Origin: Dehalococcoidia bacterium | Lineage (GTDB): Bacteria > Chloroflexota > Dehalococcoidia > Lucifugimonadales > UBA3495 | Direction: 5' to 3' | Length of the DNA: 64,000 bases | NCBI GenBank assembly: GCA_003523055.1 | Contig: DPHC01000005.1 | Coordinates: 3,820 to 67,819 of the forward strand | Part shown: in pieces, positions 52,225-60,793 of the stretch | Layout of the letters: every line of letters starts with the position of its first letter | How positions within the stretch are numbered: position 1 is the first letter of the stretch | The notes under the pieces: generated by a model | What the model was told of the DNA's origin: nothing | Database searches by the model: none | The model's input: the letters and a program-made list of their open reading frames with translations, nothing else | Program-made: the position numbers and the translations under genes

Positions 52225-53002
52225 TCCCCCAGTGAACTGTGTTACGTAATATACCGATATCATTAATTTCTACTTCAACAACATCTTTATCTTTCATATT
52301 TTCAGTAGCTCCATCTGTACCCATCCAAATAATATCTCCCGGATACAATGTAAGATATTTACTCATTTCACTTATATAGTGTCTAACACTAAAAATTGCA
52401 GTTTTAACATCATATTCTCCTACAATTTTATCATTAACTCTGACTATCACATGAAAGTCATCTGGCTCCAAATCGGTCACAATCCAAGGGCCCATTGGTT
52501 TAAAAGAGTCTGAATTTTTGGCCCTCCACATTGTTCTATCATTCCTCTGCCAAGTTCGCTCACTAACGTCATTACCAATGGTATATCCAAACACATAATC
52601 CAACGCTTCTTTTTCTGTAACGTTCCGGCAAATCTTACCGATAACCACAACCAACTCTCCTTCATATTGTAATTGTTCTGTTGCGTCTGAAGGAACGTTG
52701 ATAGGGTCTCCCTGCCCCGTCAATGCATTAACAGCCCTATATCCGATATCTGCTCGAGCAGGTAATACCGGCTCTTCTCCTCTCATCTGTGCTGCCCATG
52801 TCACGTGCTCTGGATAATTAATGCCCGCAGCATAAAATGTAGGAGGAATTACCGGAGGTAGTAATTTAACATCATCCAAATTATATTCTTCTGATGTTTT
52901 TTTGAATTCGCTAAATGGATCTCCGATTATTTTAACAACTTTTTCATTTTCAATAATTCCAAAATTATCTTCACCGTTTTTATTAAACCTGCACCATTTC
53001 AT
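52220..53002 (-). CDS. Fumarylacetoacetate hydrolase family protein
   Basis: A 260-residue FAH-fold enzyme. PTFYAAGINYPEHVTWA, the metal ligands in LQYEGELVVVIGKICRNV, GYTIGNDVSERTWQR, and GDIIWMGTDGATENM match hydratase/isomerase/hydrolase members that process dicarbonyl acids from aromatic breakdown. AAGGAG lies 8 nt before ATG 53002; the GTG nine bases upstream overlaps it. It is convergent with the CMD-like gene and divergent from the SDR. Confidence 0.9.
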   Translation of the reverse strand: MKWCRFNKNGEDNFGIIENEKVVKIIGDPFSEFKKTSEEYNLDDVKLLPPVIPPTFYAAGINYPEHVTWAAQMRGEEPVLPARADIGYRAVNALTGQGDPINVPSDATEQLQYEGELVVVIGKICRNVTEKEALDYVFGYTIGNDVSERTWQRNDRTMWRAKNSDSFKPMGPWIVTDLEPDDFHVIVRVNDKIVGEYDVKTAIFSVRHYISEMSKYLTLYPGDIIWMGTDGATENMKDKDVVEVEINDIGILRNTVHWGK

Positions 53003-53115
53003 TGCTATCACTCCTTATTTAACCTCGTATAAATCAATTCTTACATTACTAATGATTAAGGTCAAGAAAATCAATTTATGTTAGAATGACCCAAACTTCT
53101 TTGAGAGGAATCTTT

Positions 53116-53901
53116 ATGAGATTAGCAGGCCGTACTGCGTTAATTACAGGATCTAGCAGAAATATTGGCAGAGAAATTGCACTAACATTCGCAAGAGAGG
53201 GAGCCAATTTAATATTAAATGCCCGTTCAAGTATCTCAGACCTAGAGCTAGTCGCGGAAGAGTGCCGAAAGTTCGAAGTTGAAGTCTTAACAGTCCAAGC
53301 AGATGTTTCATCAGAATCCGAAGTTAATAATTTAGCATTAAAAAGCTTCAAAAAATTCCAAAATATAGATATATTAATAAATAACGCCGCCATAAGACCA
53401 CATAAGCCGTTATTAGAAACTACTTATGCAGATTGGAAACAGGTGTTTTCAACTAATTTAGACCCTTGCTTTTATTTAACTAAAGCACTGCTACCACAAA
53501 TGATTAGCAACAATTATGGAAGTATTGTAGCGCTGGGGGGAATGGCCACCTTAACAGGGAGACCTAATACTGCCGCGGTTACATCCTCCAAATCAGCCGT
53601 GTTAGGATTTATCAAAGCTATTGCTTCTGAGTTTGCAATGTACAATATCAGAGCAAACATGGTCAATCCTGGATCTATTAATACCGAACGTAAAAATCCG
53701 GAATGGTATCCAGAATATTCTAAGGATTCAAGAGATTCCTCTAAGAATCTTAATAAAATACCTCTAGGCCGACAAGGAACAACCACAGATATAGCAAATG
53801 CCTGCCTGTTCCTTGCTTCAGAAGAATCTTCTTATATAACAGGCGATCAAATAAATGCTGTCGGCGGGAGATTTATCGTAGCGTCTGGGCATGAAGATTA
53901 A
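53116..53901 (+). CDS. Short-chain dehydrogenase/reductase
   Basis: A 261-residue classical SDR: TALITGSSRNIGREIALTFA, NNAAIRPHKPL, then IVALGGMATLTG. The catalytic Tyr of the usual YxxxK is not seen: the site reads TAAVTSSKSAVLGF, with Thr or Val where Tyr should be and Lys kept. It may thus have altered or no classical activity. AGAGGA lies 6 nt before the ATG at 53116. It is divergent from the FAH-fold gene and convergent with the TlpA-like gene. Confidence 0.87.
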   Translation: MRLAGRTALITGSSRNIGREIALTFAREGANLILNARSSISDLELVAEECRKFEVEVLTVQADVSSESEVNNLALKSFKKFQNIDILINNAAIRPHKPLLETTYADWKQVFSTNLDPCFYLTKALLPQMISNNYGSIVALGGMATLTGRPNTAAVTSSKSAVLGFIKAIASEFAMYNIRANMVNPGSINTERKNPEWYPEYSKDSRDSSKNLNKIPLGRQGTTTDIANACLFLASEESSYITGDQINAVGGRFIVASGHED

Positions 53902-53916
53902 CTTGCTTAAAAGCAA

Positions 53917-54486
53917 TTAATCAACGAGTAATAAATCTATATATTCTTTCAACTTAGTCTTTTTAGTTGGCCCTACAAATTTCCACACCATATTGCCGCT
54001 ATCGTCTATTAAATATTTTTCTGGTATACCTCTGACTCCATATTCAAATAAAACTTCCCCTGTTGTATCCATACCATTCGGGTAACTAATATTATATTTA
54101 TTCAAGTGATCAAAGAATAATTCTTCTGTGTCCCAAATATTTACACCTATAAATTCAATTTCAACACTGCTATCACCTTTATACTCTAGATATAGATCAT
54201 TTAAATCTTTTGCTTCTTTCTTGCAAGGACCACACCATGAAGACCAAAAATCTAACAATACAAATGTGCCTTCAAAATCTCGTAAAGTGATCGTTTCACC
54301 TTCAAAGGTTTTAATTGTGAAATTGTAAGATTCTTTACCATCTAATTCCATACCCGAGAAATTATTATTAACACCTACGCTGACTCCATCAGAATTCAAA
54401 TCTATCGAAGCGACCAGCAAAACCATTAAAAATAGGATAAGAGACAATAATATAGTTATAGAAATTGTTAATTGCTTTTTATTCAA
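53917..54486 (-). CDS. TlpA/CcmG-type membrane thioredoxin
   Basis: A 189-residue thiol-disulfide protein with an N-terminal TM anchor (about 9-28) and an extracytoplasmic thioredoxin domain. The active site is Cys85-Gly-Pro-Cys88 in FWSSWCGPCKKEA, with the cis-Pro loop YGVRGIPEKYLID. It should reduce apocytochrome c or CcmH cysteines before haem attachment. TTG at 54486 is the start. It is the last gene of the long respiratory/ccm operon, 13 bp after the preceding gene. Confidence 0.87.
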   Translation of the reverse strand: MNKKQLTISITILLSLILFLMVLLVASIDLNSDGVSVGVNNNFSGMELDGKESYNFTIKTFEGETITLRDFEGTFVLLDFWSSWCGPCKKEAKDLNDLYLEYKGDSSVEIEFIGVNIWDTEELFFDHLNKYNISYPNGMDTTGEVLFEYGVRGIPEKYLIDDSGNMVWKFVGPTKKTKLKEYIDLLLVD

Positions 54487-54499
54487 TCTTATAAAACCA

Positions 54500-55543
54500 T
54501 TAATTTTTTTGTTTTTTTAGTTTAATGGTTCGCAGTACCAACAAAGGTATTACAGTCAGCAATACTAAGCCTAAAATAACAGGAATCAATAATCTCCAAA
54601 AGTTTTTATCGGAAACCTTACCAAGAATAATATCCTGTAAATTCGGTTTAGGTAATGCCTTAACTATTACGTCTGGTCCTTCTCCGGGATTCACATTGTC
54701 CAGAGCCCAAGCGCTATAAACAGTTCCTTCTATTTCTATTTGTTCTGTATATCCATTCATTGCTACTTCAATACCTTCCAATCTCTGGGGAATCATAATT
54801 TGGAACAAATCGGCACCGTGTAATAAATTCTGGGAGTATTCAAACTCACCATCTACATAAGGTACTAAATACGAGAAACTTATTTCATGTTTACCTGGAA
54901 TAATAGGTGAAGTCACTGCAAATCCGCTACCGACTGAAATTACCTGGCCTCCAGGAAGATCGCTTTGAACATCTAGTCCAGTAAATCCGTCTGGGACAGA
55001 AAATCTCACAAAACTAATAGGAGGCACATTATCTAAGTCTGGAATTAAAGTTTTATCAGATATATTATTAAATTTAATAAATTCAACTATTGAAACAGTC
55101 TTGTCTACAGGAGCTACATCTGCTATCACCATAATATGTGTGTCGAATTCTATTACTGATGGATCAAGAGTTCTATCATAAATGCTAATTTTGGCAGGAT
55201 CACCCAGCCTATCCCATATTAATTCTTTATTATATATAAAGCCCTCATGTTCAACTGTCAAAAAATACATTCTTTCAGAATTTGCTATTATGTTTTCAAA
55301 TTCAAAAAAACCTGATCTGTCCATAGCATATTTGCGGGTTTCCATTGCCCCCCCGCCAGCATCAAACATATGAAGTATAATTCCCAAATCTGCGGGAACA
55401 TTTGATGATTTAGTTTCATTTATAACATAGCCCCGTATATCTTTAGCTTCTTGAGCCAATGTAACAGGCGCCCCATACAAGTTCACAAAGCAAGCAAAAA
55501 CGATGGTTAAAACAACTGGGAATATTTGCATTCGCTTATTCAT
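54500..55543 (-). CDS. Secreted membrane-anchored protein of the cytochrome c maturation operon
   Basis: A 347-residue protein with a signal peptide cleaved near ALAQ-like text (VTLAQEA, about residue 30), an N-terminal carboxypeptidase-regulatory-like beta domain (DIRGYVINETKSSNVPAD, SGFFEFENI), a further beta-rich region, and a C-terminal TM helix (about 317-338) with a basic tail. I recognise no enzyme motif. Its place between the ccmH-ccmF side and the thioredoxin, and its 8-bp overlap with the gene before it, imply a role in cytochrome c assembly or haem handling outside the membrane. Confidence 0.75.
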   Translation of the reverse strand: MNKRMQIFPVVLTIVFACFVNLYGAPVTLAQEAKDIRGYVINETKSSNVPADLGIILHMFDAGGGAMETRKYAMDRSGFFEFENIIANSERMYFLTVEHEGFIYNKELIWDRLGDPAKISIYDRTLDPSVIEFDTHIMVIADVAPVDKTVSIVEFIKFNNISDKTLIPDLDNVPPISFVRFSVPDGFTGLDVQSDLPGGQVISVGSGFAVTSPIIPGKHEISFSYLVPYVDGEFEYSQNLLHGADLFQIMIPQRLEGIEVAMNGYTEQIEIEGTVYSAWALDNVNPGEGPDVIVKALPKPNLQDIILGKVSDKNFWRLLIPVILGLVLLTVIPLLVLRTIKLKKQKN

Positions 55544-55817
55544 CTACTATTTTACTTTCATTTATGAGTTTAGTGATCTTATCGATTTTATTTCTATACT
55601 CAAACATCTGAATTCTATAATCAGATTGCGAAATATTACCTAATGAATAATCTAATTCTAGTACTTCTATCAATTGATGCTGTTCGTCCAATTCAGAAAT
55701 GTCACTATTTGAAATGCTTCCGAAGTCGAAGTAATTTATAGGTTTGCCGAATATAAATGGGCTTGCCACTACTGCAATAGCAACTCCAAATAAAACCACT
55801 CCTATTAAAATATCCAT
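55536..55817 (-). CDS. Small membrane protein of the ccm operon (CcmI-like N-terminus)
   Basis: A 93-residue protein with one N-terminal TM helix and a helical tail containing LIEVLELDYSLGNISQSDYR, the phrase found at the start of CcmI/CycH proteins and in small ccm-linked genes (the ELD-x-LGKLSEEDY pattern). It lacks the TPR part of full CcmI. Its ATG overlaps the ccmF stop by one base, so it is co-translated with it. Confidence 0.72.
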   Translation of the reverse strand: MDILIGVVLFGVAIAVVASPFIFGKPINYFDFGSISNSDISELDEQHQLIEVLELDYSLGNISQSDYRIQMFEYRNKIDKITKLINESKIVDE

Positions 55818-57769
55818 TAGGACACCTTATTCCTACTTACACTTGGCCATAAAGAAATAACAGCTCCAATAATCACAAAAGGCCCTGCCATCCACATCCA
55901 CCACATCAATGGATTAATCATAAATCTAAAAGCCACTGAACCATCTTCAGAATTTTCGCTAGGAACTGCATAAAAGTCTTCTACTGGTGTAGACCGAATA
56001 GATGCCCTTGTAGATGCCATATTGAAATCCGGATAAAAGGACCTTTGAGGCCTTAATTCACCAATATATTTATTATCTTTATAGGTTTCCAAAACAGATG
56101 TGAATTCCACTCTATCTGAATACAGTTTTTCTTCCGTTTTAATATATTTTACTGAATAAGATTTTATATCATAGGTGTCTCCTGGCATAAGTATGACGTC
56201 GCGCTGATAGTCGTAAAAAGAAGAGCCCACTACACCTAATACAACCATTAATACACTGATATGGACAATGTAACCTCCATATCTGGTTCTATTAGCTAAT
56301 ATCAACCTTATCCATGACACAACAAACATAGATCCCGATTTAGAGGAAATTACTTTAGTTCCTTTGAACCATTCTCTAAAAATACCAATCAGAACAAATA
56401 CTATAGTTGAAAATGCAATAAGGGGTATAATTTCTCTAATACCCCCTATAATCAATATCACAAATGCAATTACAGTCGCTGCCAGTGGTAGCTTTAAAGC
56501 CCTAGCAACACTTTTCCAATTGGAATTCCTCCACGGTATCAGTGGTCCAATCCCCATAATAACAACTAAAAACAACATTATTGGGCCATTAACTTGATCA
56601 TAATATGGCCGCGCTATAGTTATACGTTCGTCCCATAATAAATCGGAAATTAGCGGGTATACTGTACCCCAAAGAGTCACGAACGCTATTCCTAAAAGTA
56701 GTAAATTATTAATCAAAAATGCTGCCTCTCTTGATAACATAGACTCTAAAGATCTTGCACTAGTCAATAATTTAAATCTCCAAATAAACACAGCGAAAGG
56801 AAGCATGATTCCTACGGCTAAAAATCCTAAAAACACCCATCCTAAATCAGAGGCACCAAAAGAATGGACAGATGGCACAGGGCCACCGCGATTAACGAAC
56901 ATACCGTATAAAGACAGTGAAAATGCTATATTAATAATCACTATATTCCACATACGAAACATTGATCTACGTTTTTGGACAATTATGGAGTGAATAAATG
57001 CAGTCAAAGCTATCCATGGCATAAATGCAGCATTTTCAACCGGATCCCAAAACCAAAATCCTCCCCATCCTAAAATTGTGTAGGCCCACCATGAGCCTAA
57101 TAATAATCCAACTGCTAATAATCCCCAAGCTATCAAACCCCAAATTCTACCTTGATCAACCCATTCATCTTCGCATTTTCCGGAAATTAAATGAGCTAAA
57201 GCAAATGCCATTGGAATAGCACAACAAATTAGTCCTGCCATTAACGCAGGTGGATGGAAAAACATTCCAAAATGCGTCAAGAGTGGATTGATTCCTTGGC
57301 CATCTATCATCGGAATCAGTGATTTTTCGAACGGGTTAGCCATGAAAATAATCACTAACAAGAAAAAAATCAAAACTGCCATCAATATCGCTGCAACTAT
57401 CGGCAAAACATCAGATGTTACTTTTCCTGAAAATCGTATTGAAAGGGCTGAAAATACTATCAGAATCATAGTTATATACAGTAAAGACCCTTCGTTACCC
57501 GCATAAAATGCCACCCATGTATAAATATCCGGCATAGCCAAATTACTGTGAGCCGCAACATATAACACCTGAAAATCATTGGAAACAAACGCTCCTACTA
57601 ATCCTAACGTAGAAACAAATATCAAAACAACCAGAATATATATCCCTCGGTAAGAACTAGTAATCAATTCCGAAACTTTATACAACCGTCCCAGTACTGC
57701 TGCGCACAGTGAATACACCGCTATAACCAACGATATCCACAGAGTAACTAACCCAATATCAGCAAACAA
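55817..57769 (-). CDS. ccmF: Haem lyase CcmF (cytochrome c maturation)
   Basis: A 650-residue polytopic protein that ligates haem to apocytochrome c. It has the WWD signature LGWGGFWFWDPVENAAFMPW (233-252), early YTWVAFYAGNEGSLLYIT, HFGMFFHPPALMAGL with a haem-ligand His, and the extracytoplasmic domain after about 500 (GGYIVHISVLMVVLG, SSFYDYQRDVILMPGD). The start is TTG at 57769; no ATG fits the family N-terminus. It follows ccmH by 32 bp. No ccmABCDE genes are in view; they may lie elsewhere. Confidence 0.94.
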   Translation of the reverse strand: MFADIGLVTLWISLVIAVYSLCAAVLGRLYKVSELITSSYRGIYILVVLIFVSTLGLVGAFVSNDFQVLYVAAHSNLAMPDIYTWVAFYAGNEGSLLYITMILIVFSALSIRFSGKVTSDVLPIVAAILMAVLIFFLLVIIFMANPFEKSLIPMIDGQGINPLLTHFGMFFHPPALMAGLICCAIPMAFALAHLISGKCEDEWVDQGRIWGLIAWGLLAVGLLLGSWWAYTILGWGGFWFWDPVENAAFMPWIALTAFIHSIIVQKRRSMFRMWNIVIINIAFSLSLYGMFVNRGGPVPSVHSFGASDLGWVFLGFLAVGIMLPFAVFIWRFKLLTSARSLESMLSREAAFLINNLLLLGIAFVTLWGTVYPLISDLLWDERITIARPYYDQVNGPIMLFLVVIMGIGPLIPWRNSNWKSVARALKLPLAATVIAFVILIIGGIREIIPLIAFSTIVFVLIGIFREWFKGTKVISSKSGSMFVVSWIRLILANRTRYGGYIVHISVLMVVLGVVGSSFYDYQRDVILMPGDTYDIKSYSVKYIKTEEKLYSDRVEFTSVLETYKDNKYIGELRPQRSFYPDFNMASTRASIRSTPVEDFYAVPSENSEDGSVAFRFMINPLMWWMWMAGPFVIIGAVISLWPSVSRNKVS

Positions 57770-57801
57770 ACCTTATCTGACTCCTTAAAAACCTCATACT
57801 T

Positions 57802-58293
57802 TCAACTTCCATCTATTTTGTTTTGGTCATCCATCCATATATATTTTTGCGGATCATTCTCATTATCGCTAAGTTCCACAGGGTGCCTCTTTATCATTTT
57901 AAGTATCACGCCTATCCCTATGCCCAACATGCCTATTACTACAAATACCGGAACTATCCATGCAAAAATCATAGTACCCCGTTTCGGAGGTGCAGCTAAT
58001 ATGTCACTGCCATATCTTTCTTCAAAGTAATTTAAAATTTCGTTCTTACTATAGCCATCTAACAGCATCTGCCTAACTTTTGTTTTCATCTGTTTGGCAA
58101 TTTCTACTTGTACTTGATCAATGCTCTCAGCTGGGCACACTGGGCACATTAACATTTGATCTATTAATTGGGCCTCTGTCTCAACAGATTCTGTTTCTGG
58201 GCCCTGTGCCATAGTTAAAGTGGGGGTAAATAACAATACAATAAATAAAACAGATAAAACAGTGAACAATGGGAAAATTTTAATTCTAATCAA
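57802..58293 (-). CDS. ccmH: Cytochrome c maturation protein CcmH/NrfF type
   Basis: A 163-residue protein with a signal peptide (about 1-29), the redox motif LMCPVCPAESIDQ with Cys50 and Cys53, the family phrase MLLDGYSKNEILNYFEERYG, and a TM helix near 105-128. It keeps apocytochrome c thiols reduced for CcmF. The motif is CPVC in place of the LRCxVCQ of Proteobacteria. TTG at 58293 is the start. It lies 48 bp after the cytochrome gene and before ccmF. Confidence 0.92.
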   Translation of the reverse strand: MIRIKIFPLFTVLSVLFIVLLFTPTLTMAQGPETESVETEAQLIDQMLMCPVCPAESIDQVQVEIAKQMKTKVRQMLLDGYSKNEILNYFEERYGSDILAAPPKRGTMIFAWIVPVFVVIGMLGIGIGVILKMIKRHPVELSDNENDPQKYIWMDDQNKIDGS

Positions 58294-58341
58294 TTAAACC
58301 TGTCACAGATGTCATCTCGCAAACTTGATAGACAATCCCCG

Positions 58342-58839
58342 CTAATCTAAACTCAACACGTATTCACTAATCATATTCATTTCTTCTTCAGACAGCATTT
58401 TTTTGAAGCTGGGCATTACTACAACACCAGAATACAAGTAACCTTTTACTCCGTTTACTCCTATTGCTTTAACTTCTGGAGAAGTTAAATCTGGAGTAAC
58501 CGCTGGAGAATATCCATAATCATTAATAATTTTCATCAAAGCTGGTCCATCACCTTTTGCTTCAGTGCCATGGCACATGACGCAGTTAACATCATAAAGA
58601 TGTTCTCCACTGTAATAAGAAGTAGATTTAGCAGCCTCATAAACAGGAACAGCACTAGCAGGAACGTCTAATCTCGGTGGTTCATATGACTTATACGATT
58701 GCGTATAATGCATTTCGTAAAAGAAGTCTAAAGGGTATGATCCTTGAGAACATCCTATTAGTGCTATAAGCAACAACGAGACTATAAATATAGCTTTATT
58801 TTTTATCATTTTATTTATTTTCTGTATTTTGAAGTTCAT
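58342..58839 (-). CDS. Lipoprotein cytochrome c, probable ActE-type subunit of alternative complex III
   Basis: A 165-residue monohaem cytochrome c with a lipoprotein signal (lipobox LIGC, Cys30) and a haem motif CVMCH (86-90), followed by GTEAKGDGP and a candidate Met ligand in VVMPSFKKML. The linker PPRLDVPASAVPV between anchor and haem domain fits ActE-like subunits. It would pass electrons from the quinol-oxidising core to a terminal oxidase on the outer face of the membrane. It follows actD by 29 bp. ATG 58809 is an alternative start. Confidence 0.88.
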   Translation of the reverse strand: MNFKIQKINKMIKNKAIFIVSLLLIALIGCSQGSYPLDFFYEMHYTQSYKSYEPPRLDVPASAVPVYEAAKSTSYYSGEHLYDVNCVMCHGTEAKGDGPALMKIINDYGYSPAVTPDLTSPEVKAIGVNGVKGYLYSGVVVMPSFKKMLSEEEMNMISEYVLSLD

Positions 58840-58868
58840 AGTAGTTTTATATCCACGCTTTAATTAAA

Positions 58869-59375
58869 TCAAGCGATTTTTGTATCAACTGCTCCTGCAT
58901 TAGATAAAATGTCATTCACTTGCTGAGAATTGTCATCATTGGATGTCACTAAGACTCCAATATATCCCTGTGATACTCTCTCATCATAAGCCTCGGTCAT
59001 TTTGTGAGGCAATCTGCTTTCAAATATCACTCCAATCACTGTAAATAATATAGCTCCTAACATTGTACCTTCATACATAACTACGGCCATTGGGGGAAGT
59101 GATAATATTGGTTTACCTCCAGTTATAAGAGGGTATGCCATTTGTGTCATAGAGGTAATCATTAATCCACCAACAAAACCTATAAGACCACCTATAAATG
59201 GGAATAAGAAGAGTCTAATTGGTTCTTCGCGTTCACCAAATGCACCTTCAGGATATGGACAGTCTGTTAAAAAGTCTACATCATTTTCAGACACTCCAGA
59301 CTCTTTCAACGCATCTCCAGCATCAGCAGCCTGATTAGCATCTTGGAATAAACCTAATACTGTTTTAATAGCCAT
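58869..59375 (-). CDS. actD: Alternative complex III subunit ActD (DUF3341)
   Basis: A 168-residue membrane subunit. The soluble N-terminus (LGLFQDANQAADAGDALKES) leads to GERE and two TM helices (about 56-76 and 104-124) around PPMAVVMYEGTMLGA, the DUF3341 pattern. ActD packs against the NrfD-type subunits of the quinol:electron-acceptor oxidoreductase. AAAGGT lies before the ATG. It sits between actC and the cytochrome, the usual order. Confidence 0.92.
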   Translation of the reverse strand: MAIKTVLGLFQDANQAADAGDALKESGVSENDVDFLTDCPYPEGAFGEREEPIRLFLFPFIGGLIGFVGGLMITSMTQMAYPLITGGKPILSLPPMAVVMYEGTMLGAILFTVIGVIFESRLPHKMTEAYDERVSQGYIGVLVTSNDDNSQQVNDILSNAGAVDTKIA

Positions 59376-59389
59376 AATTATTACCTTTC

Positions 59390-60766
59390 TTAATCTTCTC
59401 TAAATGTAGCAGGAACCGTTCTTCTTCCTACTTGTATTTCTGTTTTGAGAATATCTCCTTCTTTAATATCATACAACGGAATCAGCGGCATTACTTTACT
59501 GAATAGTAGCAAGAACAAAGTGACTAAAGCAAATGTACCTAAAACTATAATTCCTTCAAAAACTGACGGAGTATATGACGCCCATGTAAACGTGAATACT
59601 TGTTTGTTAATTTGACCGGGTATAAACAATATATATCTTTCTAACCACATACCAATATTGACCGATATACATGCGGCAGAGACCAGATACAAGTTACGTC
59701 TCCAAACTTTTCGCGACCATAAACAAATTGGTAAAAAGTATGTGGTCACGATAAATATGATCATAATTATATTCCACGGGTAAGTAGCAAATTGAAGCGT
59801 TCGAATCGCAATTTCATCCGCTTCTCGACCGTAAATTCCGAATATGATTTCCATACAAAAATAATAAAACCAACCAGTCGCTACAACTATTAATAATCTG
59901 CATAAAGCTTCAACGTGTTCTTTACGTATATAATCCTGCCAACCATATGCCCATCTCAATAATATTAATACAAACACCACTGCCGATACTCCTGAGTGGA
60001 CCGCACCAACCACAAAGTAAGGTGCAAATATGGTTGAATGCCAAGCTTTTACTGAAACAGCCATTCCGAAGTCCCAGGAAACTATACTATGAACGGATAC
60101 AAAAACTGGTAATATCAATGCTGACAATAAAACCCCGGCTACTATTTGAAGCTTCCATTGCCTAACATTACCCTGCCATCCCATAGCCAACATTGTATAC
60201 ACTTTTTTTCTGATACCTGTAGTATTGTCTCTCAATATACCAAAGTCTGGAATCAAAGCGATAAACACAAACAACACACTAGATGTCAGGTAGGTCAATA
60301 TTGCACTAGGGTCCCAAACTAACGGTGATCTTATATTTGGGAAAATTCCTCTAGCAAAATCATACGGAAACACCCAATACAAAATTCTCCAAGGCCTACC
60401 GGTATGTATTATAGGCATAGTCATCGCTGTCATTAACGAGAATATAGTTAAAACCTCAGCTGCCCTAGATGCAGGGCGTCTCCATTCTGCTTTAGCTAAT
60501 CTTAAAATTGCAGATAACATCACACCAGCATGACTAATTCCTATCCAGAACACGAAATTTGTGATGAAAAAGCCCCACATTACAGGTCTATTAAGACCCG
60601 TGATTCCAAGCCCTTTATTGATCATATATCCAACTACGATAGATGCTATTAACACTATAAATGAGCATACTCCGACGGCTGGCCAGTACCATTTAGGTGT
60701 GGTCAGTATCGAAGTTAGAAGATCTTTATTAATTTGTTCTGGTGGTAAAACTCGTCCTTCCTGCAT
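59390..60766 (-). CDS. actC: Alternative complex III quinol-oxidising subunit ActC (NrfD/PsrC family)
   Basis: A 458-residue polytopic subunit with about ten TM helices. Diagnostic text includes ITNFVFWIGISHAGVMLSAI, HTGRPWRILYWVFPYD, NIRSPLVWDPSAILTY and FIALIPDFGILRD, all strongly conserved in ActC. It holds the quinol-binding face of the complex and may pump protons. GAGGAT lies before the ATG. It follows the other NrfD-type gene by 27 bp and precedes actD by 14 bp. Confidence 0.94.
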   Translation of the reverse strand: MQEGRVLPPEQINKDLLTSILTTPKWYWPAVGVCSFIVLIASIVVGYMINKGLGITGLNRPVMWGFFITNFVFWIGISHAGVMLSAILRLAKAEWRRPASRAAEVLTIFSLMTAMTMPIIHTGRPWRILYWVFPYDFARGIFPNIRSPLVWDPSAILTYLTSSVLFVFIALIPDFGILRDNTTGIRKKVYTMLAMGWQGNVRQWKLQIVAGVLLSALILPVFVSVHSIVSWDFGMAVSVKAWHSTIFAPYFVVGAVHSGVSAVVFVLILLRWAYGWQDYIRKEHVEALCRLLIVVATGWFYYFCMEIIFGIYGREADEIAIRTLQFATYPWNIIMIIFIVTTYFLPICLWSRKVWRRNLYLVSAACISVNIGMWLERYILFIPGQINKQVFTFTWASYTPSVFEGIIVLGTFALVTLFLLLFSKVMPLIPLYDIKEGDILKTEIQVGRRTVPATFRED

Positions 60767-60793
60767 GGAAGTTATCCTCTCGCCTAATTATTT

